Of a stretch of DNA of 64,000 nucleotides, positions 53,517-62,542 are shown piece after piece. Position 1 is the stretch's first letter. Each line of letters begins with the position of its first letter. Where the stretch lies: positions 496,001 through 560,000 of the forward strand of contig NZ_JAATJH010000003.1 of NCBI RefSeq assembly GCF_011927835.1. The letters are read 5' to 3'. The position numbers and the translations under genes were made by a program. This stretch comes from Neolewinella antarctica. Its GTDB lineage: Bacteria; Bacteroidota; Bacteroidia; Chitinophagales; Saprospiraceae. The notes under the pieces were generated by a model. The model was not told the DNA's origin and searched no databases. It saw only the letters and a program-made list of their open reading frames with translations.

Positions 53517-55709
53517 ATGGAAAAAACTATACTGCAAATTACCAAAATTCGGCATTCGCGGGATGCCCGGAGGGTTGAACAACGGCTCGCAAAGGTACCC
53601 GGGGTTACTTGCGTATCCGCCGCATCACCGGGCGCGCTACGAGTAGAATGGGACGAAAAACGGACCGACCGCCCCTCCATAATGATGGCCGTACGTAACG
53701 CGGGTCTGCGAGTAGCCGACGCGACGGACGAATCCAAACCACAAGAGAATAAAGCTGACGGCATACCCCCCAACCTTCAGTTCCTGGGTGACCGGACGGA
53801 GCTGTATTTTGCCATCACCAGTGGACTATTCTGGGTGGGTGGATTGGTGTTTTCATACATTACCGGAGTGCCCGACTACGTAAGCACGGTGCTCTACATA
53901 ATAGCGGGCGTTATCGGCGGCTTCTTTACGGTGATCATGGCGGGTGGGGATCTGCTGCGGGGGAAGTTCGAAATAGACTTTTTAATGCTATTCGCGGCCG
54001 TCGGTGCTGCATTCCTGGGCCGCTGGGGAGAAGGCGCGCTGTTATTGTTTCTATTCAGTCTCGGTCACGCGCTGGAGCACTACGCCATGAAAAAGGCAAG
54101 AAAGTCAATCGCGGCGCTTTCCGACCTGGCGCCACCGACGGCATTTGTAAAACGGGGTGGGGCGACGGTTGAAGTCCCGATCGAGGAACTGAATGTCGGA
54201 GACACGATCGTCGTAAAACCAAATTCTACCATCGCGGCGGACGGGGTAGTGATAAGTGGCTCCTCAGCGGTCAATCAAGCGCCGATTACCGGCGAAAGCA
54301 TGCCAGTCGATAAACGTGCGGATGAACGGTGGGAAACCCAGGAAAATATCGATAAATTATTATCGGAACACCGCGTATACGCAGGCACGATCAACGGTGC
54401 CGGCGCACTCGAAATAAAGGTCATGCGCAAAGCAGCGGACAGCACACTGGCGCGCTTGATCACCCTCGTCCGGGAAGCAGAGACGCAAAAATCACCAACG
54501 CAGCATCTGGCCGATAAATTCGAAAAATACTACGTACCGATTGTATTGGTATTCGTCGTGCTGCTGATGGGCGCGTTTCTGGTCATCGAGGAAGCCTTTG
54601 CGGAAAGTTTCTACCGGGCGATGTCCGTGTTAATCGCCGCGTCTCCCTGCGCCTTGGCGATTTCCACGCCGAGCGCCGTTCTGGCCGGAATTGCGCGGGC
54701 GGCTCGCCAGGGTGTCCTAATTAAAGGCGGCCGACCGTTGGAGGACTTAGGCAAGGTCAACGCCATCGCTTTCGACAAAACGGGAACCCTTACCGAAGGC
54801 CGGCCAAAATTGACGGACGTAATCCCTTTCGGCGACACAACACGCGAAGAATTACTCAAAGCTGCGATTGCCGTGGAGACTTTAAGCGACCACCCGCTAG
54901 CGGCGGCCATCGTTACCGGCGGCCAGGCGGAACTCAGCGAAGTAGCAATACTACCGGCGGAAAACCTGACTGCGCTCGTAGGCCGTGGCGTGCGGGCAAC
55001 GATCGGGGGCAAGCCGGTTCACATTGGTAATCGACTCCTTTTTGAAGAACTAACCGGCGCGGACGTGCCGCAAGAGATCGACCGGCGTATGAGCGAGCTG
55101 GAGGCCGGGGGGCATACCGCCATGATCATCCACCACGGGGAAAAGTACCTCGGGATCGTAGCGGTAATGGACGTAGCAAGGAAAGAAGTAGTGGCAACAC
55201 TAGCCGCGCTGAAGGCGATGGGAATCAAAAGAATGGTCATGCTGACGGGGGATAACCAGCAAGTCGCCGACGCCATCGCCAAGGAAATTGGTATTACGGA
55301 CCCGCTGGGTAGTTTGTTACCGGAAGATAAGGTAGCCGCCATCGACCGCCTCCGGGCGGAGTTAGGTAGCGTAGCGATGGTGGGGGACGGCGTAAACGAC
55401 GCGCCGGCCATGGCAAAAAGCACCGTCGGCATCGCAATGGGCGCCGCCGGCTCGGACGTCGCCCTGGAAACCGCCGACGTGGCATTAATGGCGGACGCGC
55501 TCGACACCCTGCCGTTCGCGATCGGACTGAGCCGGAAAGCGCGGCAAATCATCAAGCAGAACCTGGTGATCAGCCTGGGTATGGTGGCCTTTTTGGTGCC
55601 AATGACTTTATTCGGGGTAGTGGCCATTGGGCCGGCGGTGGTGGGCCACGAGGGGTCTACGGTATTGGTGGTTTTGAATGCTTTACGACTGCTGCGGTAT
55701 GAAAATTAA
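53517..55709 (+). CDS. P1B-type heavy-metal ATPase (P1B-4 signature, Co/Zn/Cd/Fe-type)
   Basis: A 730-residue transition-metal pump. The N-terminal ~70 residues resemble an HMA domain but lack the CxxC metal site. The core has GDTIVVKPNSTIAADGVV, ITGESMPVDK, the TM4 metal motif ASPCALAIS (SPC near 374), the phosphorylated Asp in DKTGTLTEG (near 420), HPLA and GDGVNDAPAM. The last TM region carries GHEGST. SPC together with HEG(S/G)T is the P1B-4 signature. The start at 53517 (MEKTILQITK) is preferred to a GTG 8 codons before. The preceding small cupin-like gene may be related. Confidence 0.9.
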   Translation: MEKTILQITKIRHSRDARRVEQRLAKVPGVTCVSAASPGALRVEWDEKRTDRPSIMMAVRNAGLRVADATDESKPQENKADGIPPNLQFLGDRTELYFAITSGLFWVGGLVFSYITGVPDYVSTVLYIIAGVIGGFFTVIMAGGDLLRGKFEIDFLMLFAAVGAAFLGRWGEGALLLFLFSLGHALEHYAMKKARKSIAALSDLAPPTAFVKRGGATVEVPIEELNVGDTIVVKPNSTIAADGVVISGSSAVNQAPITGESMPVDKRADERWETQENIDKLLSEHRVYAGTINGAGALEIKVMRKAADSTLARLITLVREAETQKSPTQHLADKFEKYYVPIVLVFVVLLMGAFLVIEEAFAESFYRAMSVLIAASPCALAISTPSAVLAGIARAARQGVLIKGGRPLEDLGKVNAIAFDKTGTLTEGRPKLTDVIPFGDTTREELLKAAIAVETLSDHPLAAAIVTGGQAELSEVAILPAENLTALVGRGVRATIGGKPVHIGNRLLFEELTGADVPQEIDRRMSELEAGGHTAMIIHHGEKYLGIVAVMDVARKEVVATLAALKAMGIKRMVMLTGDNQQVADAIAKEIGITDPLGSLLPEDKVAAIDRLRAELGSVAMVGDGVNDAPAMAKSTVGIAMGAAGSDVALETADVALMADALDTLPFAIGLSRKARQIIKQNLVISLGMVAFLVPMTLFGVVAIGPAVVGHEGSTVLVVLNALRLLRYEN

Positions 55710-55754
55710 AGCGAGAAGGTGCGTAATTGAAAATTGATGTTGTGCAGATTTTTT

Positions 55755-55850
55755 TGCCACAAAAGCACAAAAAGGAGGTATATGGCTACGCTGAATCACC
55801 ATTTGCTTGTGTTTGTGTGTTTTGCTGTGTAGGACTTCGTGCTATGTGGC
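55755..55850. repeat. CACAAA/TTTGTG inverted-repeat element, copy 2
   Basis: Left half TTGCCACAAAAGCACAAAAAG and right half with TTTGTGTGTTTTGC, GTGTAG, TTCGTGCTATGTGGC, around a core GGCTACGCTGAATCACC. It is in the gap between the P1B ATPase and the universal stress gene and resembles copies at 24.4, 59.6 and 61.8 kb. Confidence 0.65.
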
Positions 55851-55873
55851 ATAATCCGGTTGCGTAAGGTCAG

Positions 55874-56680
55874 CTAAAAACTATCCTGTAAAATAAGTAC
55901 CGGCACGGAAGTGGTTACGCAAGTAATTCCTCGGGCTATTGATTCCCGAGCTTTTGCGGTGGACGAATGGCCCGTGCGGTGCAAGACAACCAAAATATCC
56001 GCGGACGTCAGGTCGGCAAAGTCGACGACGGCCTGGCCATTGGGCTGGTGGTCGTCTACCTGGTAATAAAAGCGGTATTTGATTCCTTCTAGTAACCGCC
56101 CGTAGGCCAAGTCCGGCGTTGCTCTTTCGGTGGCTTGTAGGTAATGAAATAGTAGTAGTTGCGTCCGATCCGTTTCGAGTAATCGTAATAAGGGAGATAA
56201 TTTATGAAGGCTTTCCGGGCATTCTTCATCCGTGGCCAGCACGTACCGCCTCGGGTATTTCACCGGTGCCGAAATGGGCACGGCGAGGATCGGAATTCTG
56301 GTGTGTTCCATCAGGCCGGCGCTCGTGCTGCCCCAACTGCCGTCCGGTCGCGGGTGCTCGCCCTGGCAGCCTAAAATCACCAGGTCGCAGTCGCCCTCGT
56401 CGACTATCTGTTTTAGCGTTGAAGTAATCTCTCCCCGCTGGATAATCGCTACCGTATTCAGGCCACGGCTACTGACGTCATCAGCTAATGCTGTAAGGCG
56501 TTCGCGGGCTTTCTGGTACTCTTTTTGGTCGATGAGGCTTCGCTGGTTACCATCTTCGGACGGTTTTTGAACGTGTAGGAGGCTTATTTTAGACGAGAAG
56601 ATCAGGGCAATTTCCTCGGCGTAGGCCAGGGCACGGTCCGCGGATTCGCTGAAATCAATACCGACTAGGAGGTGTTTCAT
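55874..56680 (-). CDS. Tandem universal stress protein (two UspA domains)
   Basis: A 268-residue cytosolic protein of two UspA-like halves. The first (~1-140) has the ATP-binding type signature GIDFSESADRALAYAEEIA and VILGCQGEHPRPDGSWGSTSAGLMEHTRIPILAVP, a good G-2x-G-9x-G(S/T) motif. The second half (~145-268) is more degenerate. Convergent with the P1B ATPase. Confidence 0.9.
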   Translation of the reverse strand: MKHLLVGIDFSESADRALAYAEEIALIFSSKISLLHVQKPSEDGNQRSLIDQKEYQKARERLTALADDVSSRGLNTVAIIQRGEITSTLKQIVDEGDCDLVILGCQGEHPRPDGSWGSTSAGLMEHTRIPILAVPISAPVKYPRRYVLATDEECPESLHKLSPLLRLLETDRTQLLLFHYLQATERATPDLAYGRLLEGIKYRFYYQVDDHQPNGQAVVDFADLTSADILVVLHRTGHSSTAKARESIARGITCVTTSVPVLILQDSF

Positions 56681-57046
56681 TTAGTGCTGGTCTGTCTTAA
56701 AAATAGTATTAATTAAATTAGCTAGGCTTAACAAAGATTCAAGCTCCTTGCTGCAAAGAGGGTGACGTAAATCATTCTTTTGAATGAATGTTATCATATT
56801 TACTTTATGGTAGTTGAGCGTATCTGATAATCAACAAATATACGGTAGCCGTTAGGTCGGTTTGTCCGAATACCTTCGCAGAATAATGGGTTAATTTACG
56901 TGGGCGCTGTCGCGGGTGCAAAGCAGAAGGGAAGAGGAGCAATGTTATTCAAACTGTCATAAAGCCCATACCTAAACTGCGCTATATCATGCTCCGAGGT
57001 GATATAAATCACCGCGCTAAGATGTGCAAACAAGCAACTTTAGGGG
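56681..57046. other. 366-bp gene-free region before the nitrous-oxide cluster
   Basis: Divergent promoter region between the universal stress gene and the heme-copper-like gene. It holds a TGCACC repeat at 56903-56920 (reverse orientation, TGCACCCGCGACAGCGCC) and a perfect inverted repeat at 56983-57006. No gene is seen. Confidence 0.5.
56983..57006. promoter_or_regulatory. Perfect inverted repeat upstream of the nos-region genes
   Basis: TATATCA (56983-56989) and TGATATA (57000-57006), 7-bp arms with a 10-bp spacer, 41 nt before the 57047 start. It could be an operator for an Fnr/Crp- or NnrR-like regulator (the TGAT half sites fit loosely) or a hairpin. Confidence 0.45.
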
Positions 57047-58348
57047 GTGATAAACTATCCCATCATACTTAGTGGTGAGCGTCGGAAGGTCAAGAAAACT
57101 TCGTGGCCCACGACCGGAACCGCAACACCTGGTCGGCGCTGGTTCGCTTCCAGCCTGGGGTTCTTTTTGGCGGCTTCCCTCCTGGGTTGTCTGATGCGGT
57201 TTTCGTGGATTGTCGAATTGCCCGGGTTCTCGTACAAAAACCTACTCCACGCGCATTCTCACCTTGCGCTACTGGGCTGGGCTTTCATGCTGGTCAGCGG
57301 CGGTTTGCTCTTCTTACTGCTACCCGTGGCGGCGCGTAGCTCTGGGCGGTACCGCTGGGTGTTCAGCCTCAGTGTCGTTGCCGGTATCGGAATGGGCTTT
57401 GGGTTCGTCTACCAGGGGTATGGTGTGATCAGTATTGGTTTTTGTGCCGTGCATTTAGCGGCGGCTTACCTTTTCGGATTCCAATATTTGAAAGACCTAA
57501 AAACTACGGATGACACCAGCTACCGGCGTCTGGCCCGCTGGGCCGTGTACTGGCTACTCACGTCTACGCTGGGTTTGTTAGCAGTGGGACCGGTTAGTGC
57601 GATGCTGGGGAAACTCCATCCTTTATATTACGCCAGCATCCAGTTCTTCCTGCACTTCCAGTTTAACGGCTGGCTTACGTTTGGCATGCTGGCTTTACTA
57701 TTTCGCTGGTTGAGTAGTGAGGATAAGCCGGTGAAGCTTCCTTCCCTGGTCTTTTATGGTCTACAGGCTTCCCTTGTTTTGACCTACGCACTCAGTGTTA
57801 GCTGGAGTACGCCATTATCGGTCGTATTCTACTTAAACTCGGCCGGGGTGATCATTCAACTGATCGTATTTGCCCTGATTTGGCGACAAATCGCTCCAGC
57901 TCTCCGAACGGCTGCAAAAAATAGCCGATGGGTTACCGTGCTACTCTGGGCTGGGCTGGGCTCTCTGGCGGCGAAGATCATCGTACAGAGCGCCGTGGCG
58001 GTGCCCGCGATGGCGGCCATCTCTTATACGGTGCACAACTTCGTCATCGGGTTTATTCACCTCACGATGATCGGGTCGATCAGTCTGGTGGTAATCGCTT
58101 TACTACTGCAAGCGAAGTTATTTCCCAGTAGTAAAGTGGCACACACCGGCTATCTCATTTTCCTGCTAGCCTTCGTCACTACTGAAATCTTGCTATTCGG
58201 GCAAGGCTGCCTGCTGTGGGCGGGGTGGGGTTATTCACCACTCTACTATGAATTGATTTTTGGGTTCTCCCTGCTATTTCCGGTAGCAATAGGCACTATC
58301 CTAATTGCTTTCTGGCGGTTGCGGCACGTCACTGCCGTCTCAACATAA
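57047..58348 (+). CDS. Heme-copper oxidase subunit I-like membrane protein (NorB/NnrS-like, nos cluster)
   Basis: A 433-residue protein with ~11 TM segments. His-rich helices such as LLHAHSHLALLGWAFM, the HPLYYASIQFFLHFQFNGWL block and HNFVIGFIHLTMIGSISL resemble heme-binding helices of heme-copper oxidases/NO reductases, but no complete CuB/active-site set is obvious. In Bacteroidota such proteins accompany nosZ clusters and are often labelled cytochrome oxidase subunit I-like. It starts with GTG. A cytochrome c gene follows 22 nt later. Confidence 0.72.
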   Translation: MINYPIILSGERRKVKKTSWPTTGTATPGRRWFASSLGFFLAASLLGCLMRFSWIVELPGFSYKNLLHAHSHLALLGWAFMLVSGGLLFLLLPVAARSSGRYRWVFSLSVVAGIGMGFGFVYQGYGVISIGFCAVHLAAAYLFGFQYLKDLKTTDDTSYRRLARWAVYWLLTSTLGLLAVGPVSAMLGKLHPLYYASIQFFLHFQFNGWLTFGMLALLFRWLSSEDKPVKLPSLVFYGLQASLVLTYALSVSWSTPLSVVFYLNSAGVIIQLIVFALIWRQIAPALRTAAKNSRWVTVLLWAGLGSLAAKIIVQSAVAVPAMAAISYTVHNFVIGFIHLTMIGSISLVVIALLLQAKLFPSSKVAHTGYLIFLLAFVTTEILLFGQGCLLWAGWGYSPLYYELIFGFSLLFPVAIGTILIAFWRLRHVTAVST

Positions 58349-58370
58349 ATAACCATCAAATACACTGATT

Positions 58371-58880
58371 ATGCGCATTAAATTCTTTCTACTTACGCTG
58401 ACGATGCTGGCCCTGGTCTGCTGGCTGGCGGTGAGTTGTTCCGGTAACGACGCTGCTTCTTCCCAAACTCCCGCTGCACCCGCGGCCGCGCCCCCTCCAC
58501 CACCTCCCGCTAGTCCGAAAGGCATTGGCGAAGTGAAAAATGTGACCCTTACCGACCCGTTTGAGGAGAGTATGCTCGCCAGCGGAAAAGCCATCTACGA
58601 CATGAAATGCTCGGCCTGTCATAAACTAACCGACCAGCGCGTCGTGGGACCGGGCTGGGCGGGAGTGACTAACCGGCGGCGACCGGAATGGGTGATGAAT
58701 ATGGTCACCAACGTGGACGTAATGCTCGACGAAGATCCGCAAGCCCGGAAACTGCTGGAGGAATGTCTGACCCGCATGCCCAACCAACGGGTGTCGATCG
58801 GGGACGCCCGCGCCCTGCTGGAGTTCATGCGCAAAAATGACATGGAACAGGTGGGCAGTAAGGATGAGGCTGCAATTTGA
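58371..58880 (+). CDS. Class I cytochrome c lipoprotein
   Basis: A 169-residue lipoprotein (lipobox LAVSCSGN) with a Pro/Ala-rich spacer (~20-50) and one cytochrome c domain. The heme site is KCSACHKLTDQ (CxxCH) and the axial Met lies in CLTRMPNQR. It probably carries electrons to NosZ. A TGCACC repeat (58475-58492) sits in the spacer codons. Confidence 0.92.
   Translation: MRIKFFLLTLTMLALVCWLAVSCSGNDAASSQTPAAPAAAPPPPPPASPKGIGEVKNVTLTDPFEESMLASGKAIYDMKCSACHKLTDQRVVGPGWAGVTNRRRPEWVMNMVTNVDVMLDEDPQARKLLEECLTRMPNQRVSIGDARALLEFMRKNDMEQVGSKDEAAI
58475..58492 (+). repeat. TGCACC-type REP-like motif inside the cytochrome c linker
   Basis: TGCACCCGCGGCCGCGCC, encoding part of the Ala/Pro linker (A-A-P-A-A-A-P). 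An exact consensus match. Confidence 0.65.
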
Positions 58881-59257
58881 CCGGACAGAATCGAAGGGTG
58901 TAATTCAAATTGTCGCTCAGTCGAGTGTGAGCTACGCTGCTTCTTCGAGGTCCGACCATCTCCTTTAAGGATTAACAAGGTTCATGCGCAGGTGGTCGGA
59001 TAAATAAATCAGCCAGCGTAGCCAGCTGGTTTTTTGTCCGAACACTCGTAGCGAAAAAACGACAATGTGAATTACACCCGAATCAAATTATTGATTATTC
59101 CCAGCCCGCTATTCATCTGAGGTGACTAATGTCAGTGGGTACGATGATACGCCGCATTATTTTGATTCGATAATTGTTAGATATTGATGCGGTCTTGCCA
59201 CCCTAAAGCTGGTTGCCGAACGTCGCTCTAATCTACTTACCTACAAATCGATCTAAA
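58881..59257. other. 377-bp gap with cloverleaf element copy 2
   Basis: Mostly occupied by the nested inverted-repeat element (58896-59079). It is followed by the perfect 6-bp inverted repeat AATCAA-ATTA-TTGATT (59081-59096) and the longer pair CGAATCAAA (59079-59087)/TTTGATTCG (59161-59169). The promoter of the 59258 gene probably lies in the last 90 bp. Confidence 0.5.
58896..59079. repeat. Nested inverted-repeat (cloverleaf-like) element, copy 2
   Basis: Outer arms 58896-58915 and 59060-59079 pair over 20 bp with one mismatch. Inside them are CGAGTGT (58922-58928)/ACACTCG (59042-59048), TCCGACCA (58951-58958)/TGGTCGGA (58993-59000) and AAATCAGC (59006-59013)/GCTGGTTT (59025-59032, one G-T pair). 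The middle stem and the right end are shared with the element at 2741-2903. The long terminal repeats suggest a mobile (MITE-like) origin. Confidence 0.75.
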
Positions 59258-59515
59258 ATGAAAATTACCAATAGCCTAGCGTATTTATTTTCGCACCCGG
59301 AAAAACAGATAACGGGTATAACGTCGGAAGCCCTGTGTGAACCCTGCTGGGGTTATCAGCAATACAACGGCGAAGTAAGAATCTTATTTAAGGATAAGCA
59401 GATCGACGTAAATAATTACAAAACGAAGTATATGTTTATTCGAAGATTTGTTGTTACGCACATTAACGGCATAAAGCTCAAAAAGGCATTAACGAAACTA
59501 CGCAAAAAGCGGTGA
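59258..59515 (+). CDS. Small conserved CEPCW protein of the nos region
   Basis: An 85-residue soluble protein starting MKITNSLAYLFSHPEKQITG, with a compact motif ALCEPCWGYQQYNGEVRILFKDKQ. It has two Cys in the C-x2-C block (CEPCW) and a basic C-terminus. It lies between the cytochrome c gene and nosZ. A CxxC motif beside NosZ hints at metal or redox handling, but this is only an inference. The start at 59258 is preferred over an upstream ATG. Confidence 0.65.
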   Translation: MKITNSLAYLFSHPEKQITGITSEALCEPCWGYQQYNGEVRILFKDKQIDVNNYKTKYMFIRRFVVTHINGIKLKKALTKLRKKR

Positions 59516-59564
59516 GGGCGACCGTCGAAAGTGTTCATTAGTTAGTGACCTTACGTAGTCGTGT

Positions 59565-59650
59565 TATGCCATATAAGCACAGAAAAGCTGTGGTCGGTAA
59601 CGCCGAGGCACCATTTGCTTATTCTTTCGTGTTTTCGTGCTTTTGTGGCA
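59565..59650. repeat. CACAAA/TTTGTG inverted-repeat element, copy 3
   Basis: Left half ATGCCATATAAGCACAGAAAAG and right half TTTCGTGTTTTCGTGCTTTTGTGGCAAAA, around a core GGTAACGCCGAGGCACC. It is between the small CEPCW gene and nosZ, and an upstream GTG reading frame into nosZ would be an artefact of this element. Confidence 0.65.
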
Positions 59651-59732
59651 AAAAAAAATCTGTGTAACGTTAGCTAGTGTCTCTACCATGATTAACATCT
59701 TAAATTTCTCCAACGTAATAAATCATACTGTC

Positions 59733-61715
59733 ATGATGAAAGCACCCTTTCATGTTTATTCGGTCCTGCTGTTAGCGCTGGCCGTCTCCCTCACGAGTTG
59801 TTCCCAGCAAAATGCCACCACGGTGCTGGAAGGTAATGCCGCCGAGCTGACCTACGTCGCCCCCGGGGAATACGATGAGTTCTACGCCTTTATGTCCGGC
59901 GGCTACAGCGGGCAAATCACGGCCTACGGGCTTCCCTCCGGCCGGCTGCTTAAGGAGATCCCCGTGTTCTCCGTGTACCCGGAAAATGGCTACGGTTTTA
60001 GCGAAGAATCAAAGCCGATGTTCAACACCTCTTACGGCTTCGTTCCGTGGGATGATTCCCACCACATCGAGCTGTCACAGACCGACGGGGAATTCGACGG
60101 TCGGTGGCTGTTCGTGAACGGCAATAATACCCCGCGGATCGCTCGGGTGGACCTGACGACATTCGAGACGGTGGAAATTCTTGAGATCCCCGACGTGGCC
60201 GGTCTGCACTGCGCTCCGTTCATTACCGAGAATAGTGAATACCTGGTGAGTGGTACCCGATTTAGCGTGCCGATCCCGCAGGCAGACGTACCGATTACTT
60301 CGTTTAAAGAGAACTTTAAGGGGCTAATTAATTACGTGGCCGTCGATCAGGAGAGTGGCGAGATGAGCCTTGCTTTCCAAATTGAAATGCCGGGTTTCAA
60401 CTATGACCTCGCCCGTAACGGCAAAGGGAAGTCACACGGTTGGAGCTTTTTGACGACTTATAATTCCGAGCAGGCCCACACGCTGCTGGAGGTGAATGCT
60501 TCGCAGAAGGACAAGGATCTACTGGCCATTATTGATTGGAAAAAGGCGGAAGAATACTTTAAAGCTGGACGCGGTACAGAGCGTACCACCTCTTACTACC
60601 ACAACCAACTGGACGAAAGTTCAGGGATCGCGGCCTCCACGGAAATGACGACGACGACGATCTTGGACCCCGCTGAACTACCCGATATGGTGTATTTTAT
60701 CCCGGTGCCAAAATCGCCACACGGTTGTGATATCGACCCCACCGGAGAATACATCGTGGGCAACGGAAAGCTTTCGGCGGATATGTCGATTTATTCTTTC
60801 GACAAACTGATGGCCACCATCGAGGCGAAAGACTTTGATGGGGACATTAATGGGATTCCCATTCTTAATTACGAATCCGGTTTGCACGGTATTCTCAAAA
60901 AGCCGGGTCTTGGTCCGCTGCACACCGAATTTGACGGGAAGGGCAATGCTTACACGACTTTCTTCATCTCCTCCGAAGTGGTGAAGTGGGACGTGGAGAA
61001 ACTAGAGATCCTCGATCGCCAGTCGACCTTTTACTCACCAGGCCACCTGACGATTCCTGGCGGGGAGACCAAAAAGCCGTTCGGAAAATACCTCGTGGCA
61101 ATGAATAAGATCACGAAAGACAGGTACCTACCCACCGGCCCCGAACTGGCGCACAGCGCCCAGCTCTTCGACATCACGGGGGATAAGATGAAGCTGATCC
61201 TGGACTTTCCCACCAAGGGAGAGCCGCACTACGCACAGGCAATCCCGGCCAGCATGATCCAACCAAATTCTAAGAAATTTTACGCCATCGAGGAAAACAC
61301 CCACCCCTACGCTTCCCTGGGTGAGGGCCAAGCGAAGGTCACGCGGGAAGGTAACCAGGTACACGTTTACATGACGGCTATCCGCAGTCACCTGGCGCCG
61401 GATAACATCGAAGGGATTCAGATGGGCGACGAGGTGTATTTCCACTTAACGAATCTCGAACAAGATTGGGACGTTCCCCACGGATTTGCCGTGCAGGGGG
61501 CGAATAATGCCGAGTTGCTCGTGATGCCGGGGCAGACTAAAACGCTGAAGTGGGAACCCTTCCGGCCCGGTGTTTTTGCTTTTTACTGTACGGATTTCTG
61601 TAGTGCGCTTCATCAGGAGATGTCGGGGTACGTGCGGGTATCGCCCAAGGGGTCGGACGTTGAGTTGGTATGGGGTTTAAATGATGAGAATAAGAGCGCG
61701 CAGACGTCGCGGTAA
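59733..61715 (+). CDS. nosZ: Nitrous oxide reductase, clade II (Sec-type lipoprotein)
   Basis: A 660-residue periplasmic enzyme reducing N2O to N2 using the CuZ and CuA copper centres. It starts at 59733 with a Sec lipoprotein signal (lipobox SLTSCSQQ) and has no twin-Arg signal, as in clade II. A beta-propeller domain fills most of the protein (SPHGCDIDPTGEYIVGNGKL and others). The cupredoxin end has WDVPHGFAVQG and FYCTDFCSALHQEMSGY, the CuA ligands (Cys-x3-Cys-x3-His-x2-Met). Maturation genes follow. Confidence 0.96.
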   Translation: MMKAPFHVYSVLLLALAVSLTSCSQQNATTVLEGNAAELTYVAPGEYDEFYAFMSGGYSGQITAYGLPSGRLLKEIPVFSVYPENGYGFSEESKPMFNTSYGFVPWDDSHHIELSQTDGEFDGRWLFVNGNNTPRIARVDLTTFETVEILEIPDVAGLHCAPFITENSEYLVSGTRFSVPIPQADVPITSFKENFKGLINYVAVDQESGEMSLAFQIEMPGFNYDLARNGKGKSHGWSFLTTYNSEQAHTLLEVNASQKDKDLLAIIDWKKAEEYFKAGRGTERTTSYYHNQLDESSGIAASTEMTTTTILDPAELPDMVYFIPVPKSPHGCDIDPTGEYIVGNGKLSADMSIYSFDKLMATIEAKDFDGDINGIPILNYESGLHGILKKPGLGPLHTEFDGKGNAYTTFFISSEVVKWDVEKLEILDRQSTFYSPGHLTIPGGETKKPFGKYLVAMNKITKDRYLPTGPELAHSAQLFDITGDKMKLILDFPTKGEPHYAQAIPASMIQPNSKKFYAIEENTHPYASLGEGQAKVTREGNQVHVYMTAIRSHLAPDNIEGIQMGDEVYFHLTNLEQDWDVPHGFAVQGANNAELLVMPGQTKTLKWEPFRPGVFAFYCTDFCSALHQEMSGYVRVSPKGSDVELVWGLNDENKSAQTSR

Positions 61716-61754
61716 ATACTGAGGTAAGTAATTAATTGCTGGCTTTACGTGGCC

Positions 61755-61878
61755 GGATTTCGCCACAGAAACACATAAAGCACAAAAAAAGAAAAGCGAA
61801 TCTTCTGCTACGCTAAAGAGATCAACTTTGTGATTTGCTTTGTAATACTTCGTGCATTCTGTTTTTTGTGATAAAATC
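61755..61878. repeat. CACAAA/TTTGTG inverted-repeat element, copy 4
   Basis: Left half CGCCACAGAAACACATAAAGCAC and right half TTTGTGATTTGCTTTG...TTCGTGCATTCTGTTTTTTGTG around a core CTTCTGCTACGCTAAAGAG. It lies between nosZ and the next membrane gene. Confidence 0.65.
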
Positions 61879-61945
61879 CTACGTAATATCAGTTGATCAT
61901 TCACTTCTCGCGTCTACGCTGGTGGGCGAGTGATAATATTCAAAT

Positions 61946-62542
61946 ATGGCATTGCCAACTACCATTACCCGTTCCCGCTGGATCATGGGCCTCGGCCTGC
62001 TCCTTTTACTGGGCGTGTTCCTGTTCCCGATCTGGCAAATAACGCTGGAAGCGGCCCAGTTCCCGGGAGGGTTGCGGCTGAACATCTGGATCAATCGCTT
62101 CTCCGGGGATGAGGGTGGTGGGGATATTATTAAGAACATCAATATTCTTAATCACTATATTGGAATGCAGTACATCGAACCGGACTCTATTCCCGAGCTC
62201 CAATACTTTCCCTACGTCATTTGGGCGATGTTCGGACTGGGGGTGGTGAGTATGGTGATTGATCGGCGCTGGGCGTACTTCACCTGGAGTGGGATAATGA
62301 TTGTGCTTTGTTTACTCGGGGTGTATGATTTCTACCTCTGGTTATACGATTACGGGCATAACCTGGATCCGATGGCGCCCATCAAAATCGAGGGCATGGT
62401 GTACATGCCGCCGCTCTTCGGGGAGAAGGATCTGCTTAATTTCTACGTGAAGTCTTATCCGCGATTGGGAACTATTCTGGTGGCGGTATCCATGGTATTG
62501 TCATTCGTGGCGGGTTGGTTCGGAAAAAATAAGCTGGTATGA
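61946..62542 (+). CDS. Membrane protein of the nos cluster
   Basis: A 198-residue protein with four to five TM segments (IMGLGLLLLLGVFLFPIWQI, FPYVIWAMFGLGVVSMVI, YFTWSGIMIVLCLLGVYDFYLWLY, TILVAVSMVLSFVAGWF). The first periplasmic loop has the FPGGLRLNIWIN block. In Bacteroidota such proteins sit between nosZ and nosL and I think they take part in copper delivery or electron supply, but the function is unproven. It overlaps nosL by 4 bp. Confidence 0.72.
   Translation: MALPTTITRSRWIMGLGLLLLLGVFLFPIWQITLEAAQFPGGLRLNIWINRFSGDEGGGDIIKNINILNHYIGMQYIEPDSIPELQYFPYVIWAMFGLGVVSMVIDRRWAYFTWSGIMIVLCLLGVYDFYLWLYDYGHNLDPMAPIKIEGMVYMPPLFGEKDLLNFYVKSYPRLGTILVAVSMVLSFVAGWFGKNKLV

Noticed and set aside
55019-55627. 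A 202-codon minus-strand frame opposite the P-type ATPase
   Set aside because: It is Ser/Ala/Thr-rich antisense of the ATPase P-domain, which has all its motifs.
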